This document shows positions 8,456-18,514 of a stretch of 32,706 bases of DNA, piece by piece. Each line of letters starts with the position of its first letter. Positions within the stretch are counted from its first letter, which is position 1. The position numbers were made by a program, and so were the translations under genes. The notes beneath the pieces were generated by a model. The model was not told the DNA's origin and did not search any database. It saw nothing but the letters and a program-made list of their open reading frames with translations. Source of the DNA: Bacteroidales bacterium (lineage in GTDB: Bacteria > Bacteroidota > Bacteroidia > Bacteroidales > Cfx3-03); the NCBI GenBank assembly GCA_023251485.1, contig JAHEYR010000011.1:3192-35897 (forward strand). Direction: 5' to 3'.

Positions 8456-9278
8456 TTTTGTTGCTCTCCTGCAGTTTCATTTGTTCTTCGCGAAGAAGAT
8501 TCTTAACAACATAAACATGCCCAAGGCTGTTAAAATCGACAGCCAGCCTTAATTGGATGGTATAAAAATGCTCTCCGGGTTTTATGGATACCTCGCTAAT
8601 AGTACCCACCATCTCTCCTTTAGGGAATACGTGTGAATAACCACTCGTAAATACAGTGTCGCCTTTTATAACCGAAACGTGTGTGGGTATATCTTTTAAT
8701 GAAGCATAGAGATAACTTCCTCCTTCCCATGCCAGTGTTCCAATCTGCGCGTTCTTTTTGATGCGGACGCTGATACGCGACTCTTTGTTGAGGATCGACA
8801 TCACCCATGCAAAATTATTAGAGACATTAACGACAGTTCCAACAATTCCTTTGGGACTTATAACGGCCATATCTTTATTGAGACCTTGCAGACGACCCTT
8901 GTCGAGTTGAATGTAGTTAGCCGCAGTGTTTGTGGAGTTGCTGATGACCTGGGCAGACATATATTGATAATGTTGGCGGTAGAGGGTGTCGTTCTTATAG
9001 TGTACCAAAGAATCGGTAATCAGAAATGCCGAAGGGAGCATCTTACGATACCTTGCATTTTCTTCTGCCAGATCATGATTGATTTTTCGGAGACTAAAAT
9101 ATTCCCAGAAGTTGTTATACGTACGATGAAATGATCCTGATAATTCATCAAACTGTCCAAAAGCGACAGACTTCTGATAACCGTTATATTTAACGACAAA
9201 CAGAATAGAGAAGACTTCCAGAATGATGAAGAGGAAAAACATGGAGTGTCTCCACAAGAAAGTAAACAGGTTTCGCAT
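8448..9278 (-). CDS. mreC: Rod shape-determining protein MreC
   Basis: N-terminal TM and coiled coil, then AQVISNSTNTAANYIQLDKGRLQGLNKDMAVISPKGIVGTVVNVSNNFAWVMSILNKESRISVRIKK. Confidence 0.94.
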   Translation of the reverse strand: MRNLFTFLWRHSMFFLFIILEVFSILFVVKYNGYQKSVAFGQFDELSGSFHRTYNNFWEYFSLRKINHDLAEENARYRKMLPSAFLITDSLVHYKNDTLYRQHYQYMSAQVISNSTNTAANYIQLDKGRLQGLNKDMAVISPKGIVGTVVNVSNNFAWVMSILNKESRISVRIKKNAQIGTLAWEGGSYLYASLKDIPTHVSVIKGDTVFTSGYSHVFPKGEMVGTISEVSIKPGEHFYTIQLRLAVDFNSLGHVYVVKNLLREEQMKLQESNKNE

Positions 9279-9300
9279 GCTGTTATGTTTGGAGGCACTT

Positions 9301-9335
9301 CAGCATATCCGGTAGTGAGACCACCGGATATGCTG
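9301..9335 (-). other. Intercistronic hairpin between mreB and mreC
   Basis: Perfect 13-bp inverted repeat CAGCATATCCGGT (9301-9313) / ACCGGATATGCTG (9323-9335), 9-nt loop, no adjacent T-tract. Confidence 0.7.
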
Positions 9336-9347
9336 ATGCGTTATCTG

Positions 9348-10370
9348 TTATTTAATGAGGAATGTAAATTTGTCAAAGTTCTTCAAGGCGATACCGGTAC
9401 CACGGGCTACAGCACGCAATGGATCGTCGGCAACATGAACAGGAAGCTTTGTTTTCATATGTAACCGCTTATCCAATCCACGAAGCAAGGCACCACCACC
9501 GGCCAGATAGATACCTGTACGATAGATATCGGCAGCTAATTCGGGAGGCGTCATTTCGAGTGCATTCAAAACAGCTGCTTCGATCTTAGAGATGGTTTTA
9601 TCCAGCGCATGAGCAATCTCGGCATAGTTTACATAGATCTCTTTAGGAATACCGGTTAACATATCTCTACCGTGTACTGCATAATCTGCAGGCGGATTGT
9701 CGATATCAACCATGGCAGCACCTACTTCAATCTTAATGCGCTCAGAGGTTCTTTCACCTATATTGATGTTGTGTTGTTTACGCATATACTCTTCGATATC
9801 GTAGTTCAGATCATCGCCCGCAACACGGATCGACTTATTGTTTACAATACCTCCAAGTGCAATAACAGCGATCTCGCTGGTACCACCACCTATGTCGATA
9901 ATCATATTACCAGTAGGTTCCATTACATCGATACCGATACCGATAGCAGCGGCCATTGGTTCGTGAATCAACTTAACTTCCTTGGCACCTGCCTGCTCGG
10001 CTGAGTCTTTTACGGCTCTTTCTTCTACTTCAGTGATACCACTCGGAATACAAATTACCATCTTTAGTGCAGGTGGAAATAGCGTTTTACGAGGAGTAAC
10101 CATCTTGATAAACTCCTTGAGCATGTGCTCAGCACTCTGGAAATCAGCAATAACACCATCACGTAAAGGACGGATTGTTTTGATGTTTTCATGTGTTTTA
10201 CCATGCATCATCATGGCTTTTTTCCCTACGGCAATAACCCTTCCCGTATTGCGCTCAATGGCTACAATAGAAGGCTCATCTACAACGACTTTATCGTTAT
10301 AGATAATGATTGTATTCGCTGTCCCGAGGTCTATAGCAATTTCTTTGGTTAAAAAAGAAAAGAGTCCCAT
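9348..10370 (-). CDS. mreB: Rod shape-determining protein MreB
   Basis: MGLFSFLTKEIAIDLGTANTIIIY...VVDEPSIVAIERNTGRVIAVGKKAMMMHGKTHENIKTIRPLRDGVIADF; IDIGGGTSEIAVIALGGIV. Confidence 0.98.
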   Translation of the reverse strand: MGLFSFLTKEIAIDLGTANTIIIYNDKVVVDEPSIVAIERNTGRVIAVGKKAMMMHGKTHENIKTIRPLRDGVIADFQSAEHMLKEFIKMVTPRKTLFPPALKMVICIPSGITEVEERAVKDSAEQAGAKEVKLIHEPMAAAIGIGIDVMEPTGNMIIDIGGGTSEIAVIALGGIVNNKSIRVAGDDLNYDIEEYMRKQHNINIGERTSERIKIEVGAAMVDIDNPPADYAVHGRDMLTGIPKEIYVNYAEIAHALDKTISKIEAAVLNALEMTPPELAADIYRTGIYLAGGGALLRGLDKRLHMKTKLPVHVADDPLRAVARGTGIALKNFDKFTFLIK

Positions 10371-10460
10371 CTTATATTACTGTAATTTTTTTTGCAAAAG
10401 TACTATACGATAACAAGCAAACACTGTTAATTATTAAAAAAAATAATTTTCAGCGTGTTT

Positions 10461-11987
10461 TTAGTGTTTAAAATGTCTAAACCCGGTCATAATCATGGGT
10501 AGATCATTCTTATTACAATAGTCAATTGAATCCTGATCGCGAACAGACCCCCCCGGCTGAATAAATGCAATCACACCTGCCTTATGTGCTATTTCAACAC
10601 AATCGGCAAAGGGGAAAAATGCATCAGAAGCCAGGACAGATCCATTTAAATCAAATCCAAATTCATGCGCTTTCTCAATAGCATGGTTCGTTGAGTCAAC
10701 ACGTGATGTCTGTCCAACACCACTACCGAGCAACTGTTTATCTTTCACAACGACAATCGCATTCGATTTAGTATGTTTAACGACAATATTCGCAAAAAGC
10801 AGATCACCGGTAAGCGAACTATCGGGTTGTTTATTGGTGGCAACCTTTAGATCTTCAACGGTTTCTACTTTTAAATCTTTATCTTGTACCAAGACGCCAT
10901 TCAATACCGAACGGAATTGAACAGGACTATAGGTGTTTGATTTCTTTTGAAGGATGATTCTGTTTTTCTTTGTTTTTAATACCTCAAGGGCATCATCATT
11001 ATATCCTTCGGCAAATATAATCTCAAAGAAGAGCTTGTTGATTTCTTGGGCGGTCTCCAGATCAATTACACAGTTGGTTACGATAACGCCGCCATATGCT
11101 GAAACAGGATCACCGGCTAATGCAGCCTTCCATGCGTCAACAGGATTACTTCTGCTGGCGATGCCACAGGCATTGGTGTGTTTGATGATCGCAAAAGTGG
11201 TTTCTGTAAACTCATTTACCAGATTCAGCGCTGACTCCAGGTCGATGAGATTGTTGTATGAGATAGCTTTTCCATGTAATTGTTCGAAAACTTTATCCAG
11301 ATCGCCATAGAATGCACCTTTCTGATGTGGATTTTCGCCATAACGCATCTCCTGCTTACCCTGAACGCTAAACTTAAATGCGTCAATAGCCGTCTTGGTT
11401 TGGAAATATCCAAAGATAGCTGAGTCGTAATGTGATGATACATTAAATGCCTGAGCAGCCAGGTATAGTCTGTCTTCTAAAGTGGTACATCCTTTTTTCT
11501 CTTTTAACAGATTGATGAGGAAGTCATACTGTTCTTTAGAAGGGATAATGGCTACATCGTTATAATTCTTGGCAGCAGCACGGATTAAAGAGATCCCACC
11601 GATATCGATTTTCTCAATGATTTCGGCCTGATTGGTTGTCGAAGCTACCGTTTCTTCAAAAGGATAGAGATCAACAATCACTAAATCTATCTCCGGAATC
11701 GCATATTCTGCCATCTGGCTGAGGTCGGTTTCATTCTCTCTGCGAGCGAGGATACCGCCAAATACTTTTGGATGAAGGGTTTTCACTCTTCCCCCCAGGA
11801 TAGAAGGATACTGGGTCAATGATTCAACGGTGAAGGTTTCGATTCCCATCTTTTTGATGAAATCGTAGGTCCCTCCTGTAGAGTAAATTTTGATGTTATT
11901 GTCAACAAGTAGTTTTACAATTTCATCTAAGCGGTCTTTATGATATACAGAGACCAGTGCGCTGTTGATTTTTTTCATGTTCTCCAT
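10461..11987 (-). CDS. purH: Bifunctional AICAR transformylase / IMP cyclohydrolase PurH
   Basis: ALVSVYHKDRLDEIVKLLVDNNIKIYSTGGTYDFIKKMGI; TLHPKVFGGILARR; GENPHQKGAFYG; IKHTNACGIA; ASDAFFPFADCVEIAHKAGVIAFIQPGGSVRDQ. Confidence 0.98.
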   Translation of the reverse strand: MENMKKINSALVSVYHKDRLDEIVKLLVDNNIKIYSTGGTYDFIKKMGIETFTVESLTQYPSILGGRVKTLHPKVFGGILARRENETDLSQMAEYAIPEIDLVIVDLYPFEETVASTTNQAEIIEKIDIGGISLIRAAAKNYNDVAIIPSKEQYDFLINLLKEKKGCTTLEDRLYLAAQAFNVSSHYDSAIFGYFQTKTAIDAFKFSVQGKQEMRYGENPHQKGAFYGDLDKVFEQLHGKAISYNNLIDLESALNLVNEFTETTFAIIKHTNACGIASRSNPVDAWKAALAGDPVSAYGGVIVTNCVIDLETAQEINKLFFEIIFAEGYNDDALEVLKTKKNRIILQKKSNTYSPVQFRSVLNGVLVQDKDLKVETVEDLKVATNKQPDSSLTGDLLFANIVVKHTKSNAIVVVKDKQLLGSGVGQTSRVDSTNHAIEKAHEFGFDLNGSVLASDAFFPFADCVEIAHKAGVIAFIQPGGSVRDQDSIDYCNKNDLPMIMTGFRHFKH

Positions 11988-12217
11988 TATTATCTTGCTT
12001 AAAAAGGAGCCTCAAACACCAAAATATAATTAAAAGTAATTATGCACTTGGGTGATTTTCAATTTTAAAGCAAGCGATGGGGTTGATTTTTAAAAGTTTG
12101 CAAGTTTACTGAAAATCATAACAATTAACAAGTTTTTTAACGGAAATTGTGTATTTTTACAGGGCAACAACTACTGCTGTCCAAATGCTATTCTTGAAAT
12201 TAAACTAATTATCAGCT

Positions 12218-13471
12218 ATGCGAAGATTAATATTTTTACGTGTAATTCGCGAAAGTTTCATTTTTGCGATTGATGCCTTGAGGGTCAATAAGGTGCGAAC
12301 CATGTTGTCTCTTTTAGGTATTACTATCGGAATATTTTGCGTTATCTCTGTATTTACGGTCTTCGATTCAATCGAACGAAACTTTAAAAAGAGCCTCTCC
12401 GAAATTGGAAGTAATGTGCTGTTTGTTCAGAAATGGCCTTGGCAGATGGGTGGTGATTATGCGTGGTGGAAGTATATGAAGCGTCCACAACCGCGTCCCA
12501 GCGAGTTGACTGAGGTGATGAACAGATCGAATGCCGCTGTGCTTGGGGCTTATTATATCGGCGTAAATAAAAATGTGAAATATTTGAATAATAGCGTTGA
12601 AGGTGCTACGGTACTTGCCGTATCGTATGATTATGACAAAGTTACTGTTTTCGAAATCGAACATGGGCGTTACTTCTCCATGCAGGAAGCTGCTGCCGGT
12701 CGAAATGTTGCTATCATAGGATATGAAATTGCACAAACACTCTTTGAAAATGCTGATCCGATAGGTAAATATATAAAGATAGCCGGACTGAAGCTTGAAA
12801 TTATTGGTGTATTTAAAAAGGTGGGAAATAACCCGTTTGGACAATCTACCGATAATCAGGTTTTGCTTCCTGTTCTATATGGAAGAAACTTCATCAACTT
12901 TGATGGCGATGTGGAGGCTTCATTAATGATCAAGGCCAAGCCAGGAGTATCTAATGAGGAGCTTACTGATGAACTGCGTGGAATCATGCGCTCTATCCGT
13001 AAGTTGAAACCTACACAGGAGGACGATTTTGCTATTAATGAAACCAGTATCATCTCGAAAGGATTTGACTCATTATTCGCAGTTATTTCTACCATTGGCT
13101 GGGTCATTGGCGGATTTTCACTATTGGTTGGAGGCTTTGGTATTGCCAACATCATGTTCGTATCGGTTAAAGAACGAACCAGTATTATCGGCATCAAGAA
13201 ATCGATGGGTGCTAAACGAGGGTATATCCTGTTAGAGTTTTTGATCGAATCAATATTCCTTTCGCTCATTGGAGGATTGATTGGACTCTTTATCATCTAT
13301 ATCGGAACACTTATTGCGACGTATGGATTTGATATGCCCGTTCAGCTATCACGAGGAAATATTACGCTTGGTATCTCTATATCAACCATCATCGGTCTTG
13401 TCTCTGGTTTCATTCCGGCCTGGAGTGCTTCTCGACTTGATCCTGTTGAGGCGATGAGATCATCATTCTAA
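12218..13471 (+). CDS. ABC transporter permease, MacB/FtsX-type
   Basis: N-terminal [34 protein letters not shown], periplasmic MacB_PCD-like domain, C-terminal [54 protein letters not shown]...[15 protein letters not shown]. Confidence 0.93.
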   Translation: [417 protein letters not shown]

Positions 13472-13597
13472 AAAACATAAATGGGGAAGTGCTTAGCTAT
13501 ATGCTATCAGCACTTTATCTCAATTTTAAAGAAGTTATGTCAATATCGCTTTGCTCATAAGGCTTTCTTCTTATCTTTACCAATCTAAAAAAAGAAA

Positions 13598-15361
13598 ATG
13601 GAGAAACGCTGGGTACTAAAGGAAAAGGGTGATCCCGAGATTGTTGATCAACTGTGTAATCAACTGGGTATAGATGAGAACCTGGTGCAGTTGTTGGTGC
13701 AGCGGGGCATTACTACTTTTGAAGAGGCCCGTGATTTCTTTAGACCTTCTTTAGAAAATCTGCACGATCCATTTTTGATGAAGGACATGGACAAAGCCGT
13801 CCAGCGAATAGAGGTGGCCTTCGAAAAAGATGAAAAGATCTTAGTTTATGGCGATTATGATGTTGATGGAACCACTGCTGTAGCTTTGGTTTATTCTTTC
13901 TTGAAACAGCATCATTCAAAAGTTGAATTCTATATCCCCGATCGCTATAAGGAGGGTTATGGAATCTCTGTTGCAGGTATCGATTATGCTGCGGAAAACG
14001 ATTTTTCACTGGTCATTGCTCTCGACTGTGGCATCAAAGCTGTCGAGAAAATTGAATATGCCTTAGAGAAAGGTGTCGAATTTATTATCTGCGACCATCA
14101 CCGTCCGGGTGATACACTTCCTCCTGCTATTGCAGTACTCGATCCAAAGAGAGCCGATTGTGCTTATCCATTTAACGAGCTATCGGGGTGTGGGGTAGGA
14201 TTTAAATTGATTCAAGCTTTTGCAAGCAAGAATAACATTCCCTTCGAAACACTTCTTACTTATCTTGATCTGGTCGTGGTAAGCATTGCTTCTGATATTG
14301 TTCCAATAATTGGTGAAAACCGTATCCTGGCGCATTATGGGTTAAAGTTACTCAATTCCAACCCTCGTCCGGGATTGGAAGCTATCCTGACTTTTTGCCG
14401 GATTCTTAAAAAGACAGCTTGTTCAAATGGAAGTACCTTCGAATTTGCGTTCAACAAGGAACTGAATATTAATGATATTGTTTTTCTGATTGGCCCTCGT
14501 ATCAATGCAGCAGGTCGAATTGAGAGTGGTAGTAATTCAGTGAAGTTGCTGATAGCATCCTCGCTTGAAGAGGCCAAAGAATCAGCCGAAACCGTTAATG
14601 CTAATAATACAGAGCGTAGAGATAAAGATATAAAGACTACCATCGAGGCTTTAGAGTCTATCGAGGCTGATCCATTAAGTCCCTCAAAGAAGTCTACCGT
14701 TATTTATAATGCGGATTGGCATAAAGGGGTCATTGGTATTGTAGCTTCTCGATTAACGGAAACACATTATCGACCAACTATCGTACTGACTGTTTCGAAT
14801 GGTTTGATCACTGGTTCTGCCCGTTCGGTAAAAGACTTTGATGTGTATGATGCCATTGATGCTTGTAGCGATCTGTTAGAACATTTTGGTGGTCATAAGT
14901 ATGCCGCCGGACTATCCTTGAAACCTGAAAATCTGGATGCATTTATCAAAAAGTTTGAGGAGATTGTCAGTGCTACGATCCTTGATGAGCAACTTATTCC
15001 AGAGGTAGAGATTGACCTGGATATGAAATTGAGTGAAATCAGTTCCAAATTTATCAGGATTTTGAAACAGTTTGCTCCATTTGGTCCGGGAAATATGTCA
15101 CCCGTATTTAGAACCAGCGAAGTTGTAGATACCGGTAATGCCAAGATGGTAGGCAAAAATCATCTCAAGTTAAATGTGATACATACCGACATTGCCAGTT
15201 TCCCTTTCCCTGCCATTGCCTTTCATCAGGGGCATCTGATTGATTCTGTTTTGCAGGGACAGTCTTTTAGTATTTGTTATAATATTGAAGAGAACGATTA
15301 TAATGGCAGCAAGACGATCCAACTCAATGTAAAAGACATCAAGCTGGATACTAACGAGTAA
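13598..15361 (+). CDS. recJ: Single-stranded-DNA-specific exonuclease RecJ
   Basis: DHH motifs: VYGDYDVDGTTAVAL, LDCGIKAVE, ICDHHRPG; GPRINAAGRIESG; GSARSVKDFDVYDAI...FGGHKYAAGLSL. Confidence 0.96.
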   Translation: MEKRWVLKEKGDPEIVDQLCNQLGIDENLVQLLVQRGITTFEEARDFFRPSLENLHDPFLMKDMDKAVQRIEVAFEKDEKILVYGDYDVDGTTAVALVYSFLKQHHSKVEFYIPDRYKEGYGISVAGIDYAAENDFSLVIALDCGIKAVEKIEYALEKGVEFIICDHHRPGDTLPPAIAVLDPKRADCAYPFNELSGCGVGFKLIQAFASKNNIPFETLLTYLDLVVVSIASDIVPIIGENRILAHYGLKLLNSNPRPGLEAILTFCRILKKTACSNGSTFEFAFNKELNINDIVFLIGPRINAAGRIESGSNSVKLLIASSLEEAKESAETVNANNTERRDKDIKTTIEALESIEADPLSPSKKSTVIYNADWHKGVIGIVASRLTETHYRPTIVLTVSNGLITGSARSVKDFDVYDAIDACSDLLEHFGGHKYAAGLSLKPENLDAFIKKFEEIVSATILDEQLIPEVEIDLDMKLSEISSKFIRILKQFAPFGPGNMSPVFRTSEVVDTGNAKMVGKNHLKLNVIHTDIASFPFPAIAFHQGHLIDSVLQGQSFSICYNIEENDYNGSKTIQLNVKDIKLDTNE

Positions 15362-15407
15362 AAGGTTGGTTCTTTTATCCTTTTTATTCCGCTTTAAGAA
15401 TTCTTAA

Positions 15408-15415
15408 TATATTTG
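15408..15415 (+). promoter_or_regulatory. TAnnTTTG (-7-like) element upstream of the TPR/HTH regulator
   Basis: TATATTTG matches the Bacteroidota -7 consensus; no clear -33 TTTG at ideal spacing. Confidence 0.4.
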
Positions 15416-15450
15416 TATTTATATTGATTACTTTTACGAAAAGCGATTTC

Positions 15451-17133
15451 ATGGCGAAGAGCTATATAACGTTGTTTTTATTCTGTCTGCTCCACATCTC
15501 ACTTGGAGCCTTCGCTTCGCATCGAAAGTCAGATAGCGATCCGGTTCGCCACCTTCCATATTCTTTAGATAATAAAATGGAAAGTAACCAGCAATCTTTA
15601 AAGCTGGCTACCATTAATGATGATCCCGTAAAACAACTCGAGGCGCTATTGAATACTGCTGAGATGTACAGCAACCGTAATAGTTATGCTGAGGCCTTTA
15701 AATATTATCAGATTGCCCTTGAGTTGGCTACCGATTTAAAGGATAAAAAGAAACAAGCTTATATCAGCAATGCATTAGGGAAGTTATATAAAACCCAGGG
15801 CGTGTACCGTAAAGCAATAGACTATTTCGCAAATGCTATAAACTATGCCCTTGCATCAAAAGATTCCGTCGAGTTGGCACAGTCCTACAATCTTATTGGT
15901 GGTGTTTACTTTGATCAGAACGATGGCTCTCATGCATTGGATTATTACAAGAAAGCTTTCGAGATTCGAAAACTTATAGGGGATAAGGCGCTGATTGCCG
16001 CATCTAATAACAATATTGGCGAGTGTTATCGGATCATGGGGCAACATACCGAAGCGCTCAACTACTATCAAAGGGCTTTAAGTCTAGCTAACGAGATCAA
16101 GAACGGAGCTATTGCTTCTATCATATTAAACAATTTCGCTGTAAACTATCAACAACAAGGGCTTAGAGAGAAAGCCCTGTCGCTCTTTCAACAGAGCTTG
16201 TCGCTGTGTCTGGTCACCGGTAATAAGGAGCAGCTGACGACGGTGTTTAACAGTCTGGGAAAATATTATCTCGATATCAAGAAATACGATTCGGCCACTA
16301 TCAATTACAAAAGAGCCTTCACCATTGCTTCTGAGCTGAAATCATTTATGGAGTTACGAAATGCCGCAAAAGGATTAAGCGAACTCTATGCTCATAAGCA
16401 GGATTTTAAGGAAGCATATAGTTACGACTTGCTTTATAATCGATTGAATGACAGTCTTCATCAGGCCGATTTGTCAAGTAGGGTCGTGCAGATGGAGTTG
16501 CAAAGCGACTTTGATTTCAGGCAACAAAGAGCGAGTATTCAACAACAACGTAAAGCATTCTTCTTTTATTTTTCGGGGGCTTTTCTAATCTTTCTGCTCA
16601 TAATTAGTTTGCTATTCTATAGTCGGTTACGAAGCAGAAATCGTGAGGTTGTGTTGGTTCAGCAAAACTTGGCAATGGAACAGGTTCATTTGAAAGAAGA
16701 ACTGGAATATAGAAATAAGGAGATCACGACCAATGTGATGTATCTGGTTCAGAAAAATGAATTGATCAATAGCATCATTGAACGGTTACAGAAGATCGTA
16801 CTTACTTTAAAAGGAGAGAACCAACAGATTCTTAAAGACGTTGTCCGTGAGCTTCAGGCAGGTGGTGATCAAGATCTCTGGGACGAGTTTGAGGTGCGAT
16901 TTACACAGGTTCACAGTAACTTCTATCAGAAATTAAACGAACAGTACCCGGAGCTTACGGCCAATGAACGTCGTCTTTGTGCTTTTCTCCGGTTGAATAT
17001 GACGACTAAGGACATCGCCTCACTCACAAAACAGAGTGCAAACAGCATAGAAGTTGCACGTACCCGTTTACGTAAGAAACTGAACCTCTCTAATAGCGAA
17101 ACTAGTCTGGTTACTTTTCTGGCTCAATTTTAG
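15451..17133 (+). CDS. Membrane-anchored TPR protein with C-terminal LuxR-type HTH; start revised to ATG at 15451
   Basis: MAKSYITLFLFCLLHISLGAFA signal peptide, several TPR units (e.g. AEAFKYYQIALELATDLKDKKKQAYISNALGKLYKTQG), TM helix FFFYFSGAFLIFLLIISLLFYSRL, HTH LTANERRLCAFLRLNMTTKDIASLTKQSANSIEVARTRLRKKLNL. The listed start at 15424 is TTG. Confidence 0.88.
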   Translation: MAKSYITLFLFCLLHISLGAFASHRKSDSDPVRHLPYSLDNKMESNQQSLKLATINDDPVKQLEALLNTAEMYSNRNSYAEAFKYYQIALELATDLKDKKKQAYISNALGKLYKTQGVYRKAIDYFANAINYALASKDSVELAQSYNLIGGVYFDQNDGSHALDYYKKAFEIRKLIGDKALIAASNNNIGECYRIMGQHTEALNYYQRALSLANEIKNGAIASIILNNFAVNYQQQGLREKALSLFQQSLSLCLVTGNKEQLTTVFNSLGKYYLDIKKYDSATINYKRAFTIASELKSFMELRNAAKGLSELYAHKQDFKEAYSYDLLYNRLNDSLHQADLSSRVVQMELQSDFDFRQQRASIQQQRKAFFFYFSGAFLIFLLIISLLFYSRLRSRNREVVLVQQNLAMEQVHLKEELEYRNKEITTNVMYLVQKNELINSIIERLQKIVLTLKGENQQILKDVVRELQAGGDQDLWDEFEVRFTQVHSNFYQKLNEQYPELTANERRLCAFLRLNMTTKDIASLTKQSANSIEVARTRLRKKLNLSNSETSLVTFLAQF

Positions 17134-18161
17134 AATTGAGAAACTTTTCTGCTTAAAACTGATTGCCTAACCCTGATCTCAGGAATCATCTCGATGGTTT
17201 GGTGCTTTGAGTTTTTGTCCTTAACGGCATTGAGGAAAAGTTGAGCAGCAGCCTCTCCCATCTTGTTTGGAAACTGTTCTATTGATGACAGTGGTGGGTC
17301 GATCAGTTTCGTAAAAGGCTCATTTGCGAATCCAAATATCGATATATCTTCAGGTATTCTTAAGCCATTTTCTTTGCAATATACTAATGCGCCTAAAGCA
17401 GAATAATCACTTGATCCGAAGATAGCATCAGGTCTTTTCTCTAAAGATAACAACTGTGCGGCACCTTCAGCACCTCGCTCTTGTGTCAAGCAGTTCTCAA
17501 TGATATAGGTAGAATCTACCGGGTAGTTATAATCTTCGAGCGCTGTTTTATATCCACGAAAACGTTCTGAATAGATTTGAAGATGTTGTGGGCCGGCGAG
17601 GAAGGCTATCTTTTTATTTCCATTGTTGATAAGGTATTCAGTGGCCTGATAGGCTCCCTGATAGTCGTTCAACATTACTTTGCTAGCCTCAAAATCTCTG
17701 GGTATACGGTCGAAGAAGATCAATGGAATCTTCTTGCTCTGTGCCGCTATGAGATGTGACAGATCCTTGGTCTCCCAACTGATGGAGATGATAATGCCAT
17801 CGACACGTGAGCTGATCAGCGAACTGATGCACTCTTTTTCTTTTTCAGCACTTTCATTACTTTGGGTGATGATAAGATGGTAGCCGGCTTTATTTAATAC
17901 GGCTTCAATTCCTTCGATTGCACTGGCAAAGAAATTTCTATTGACACGGGGTAGAACTAATCCAACAGTATGGGCAGAACCTTTTCGTAAGGAGGAAGCC
18001 AACGCATTGGGTTGGTAATTCATCTCTGAAGCCAGTTTCTGTACCTGTTTTTTTGTCTCAGCACTAATCTTGGGATGATCGTTTAACGCTCTGGAGACTG
18101 TAGAGGCGTTCAGATTTAAGATTTTGGCAAGGTCGTGAATGGTAATGTGTTGTTTACCCAT
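17130..18161 (-). CDS. LacI-family transcriptional regulator
   Basis: ITIHDLAKILNLNASTVSRALNDHPKISAETKKQVQKLASEMNYQPNALASSLRKGSAHTVGLVLP; periplasmic-binding-like C-domain. Confidence 0.97.
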   Translation of the reverse strand: MGKQHITIHDLAKILNLNASTVSRALNDHPKISAETKKQVQKLASEMNYQPNALASSLRKGSAHTVGLVLPRVNRNFFASAIEGIEAVLNKAGYHLIITQSNESAEKEKECISSLISSRVDGIIISISWETKDLSHLIAAQSKKIPLIFFDRIPRDFEASKVMLNDYQGAYQATEYLINNGNKKIAFLAGPQHLQIYSERFRGYKTALEDYNYPVDSTYIIENCLTQERGAEGAAQLLSLEKRPDAIFGSSDYSALGALVYCKENGLRIPEDISIFGFANEPFTKLIDPPLSSIEQFPNKMGEAAAQLFLNAVKDKNSKHQTIEMIPEIRVRQSVLSRKVSQF

Positions 18162-18514
18162 CAGTAGAAAACTTAGATTACTTTATGTTTTTATATATTA
18201 TGGTGTCAAAGGTATAATAAACTTTTTAGTTACAACTGTTTTCCCCGTGAAACTTAAAAATGAAATATTTTAATAAATATTGTAAAATCTAGATAATCAG
18301 TTGATAGTGTCCTGATGTATTGGATTTGTAAGTGATAAAAAGAATGGGTGTAGTGGTTTTGTAATAACTCTTTTCTGTTTTAATTGAAAAAAGAAGTGGA
18401 AATTTGTAGACCAAAACAGATCATTACAACGTTCAAGTACAGTCATCCCACTTAAAGCATGTTTAAACTTTTAGGCATTTGGTGGGTCTAAAAACAACAT
18501 CACAAAGCAACCTT

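Noticed and set aside
12368-13296. Antisense ORFs 12368..12844 and 12856..13296 in the ABC permease gene
   Set aside because: Shadow ORFs opposite conserved coding sequence.
12218-13471. Orphan ABC permease as evidence for a novel exporter
   Set aside because: Solitary MacB/FtsX-type permeases without an adjacent ATPase are common in Bacteroidota.
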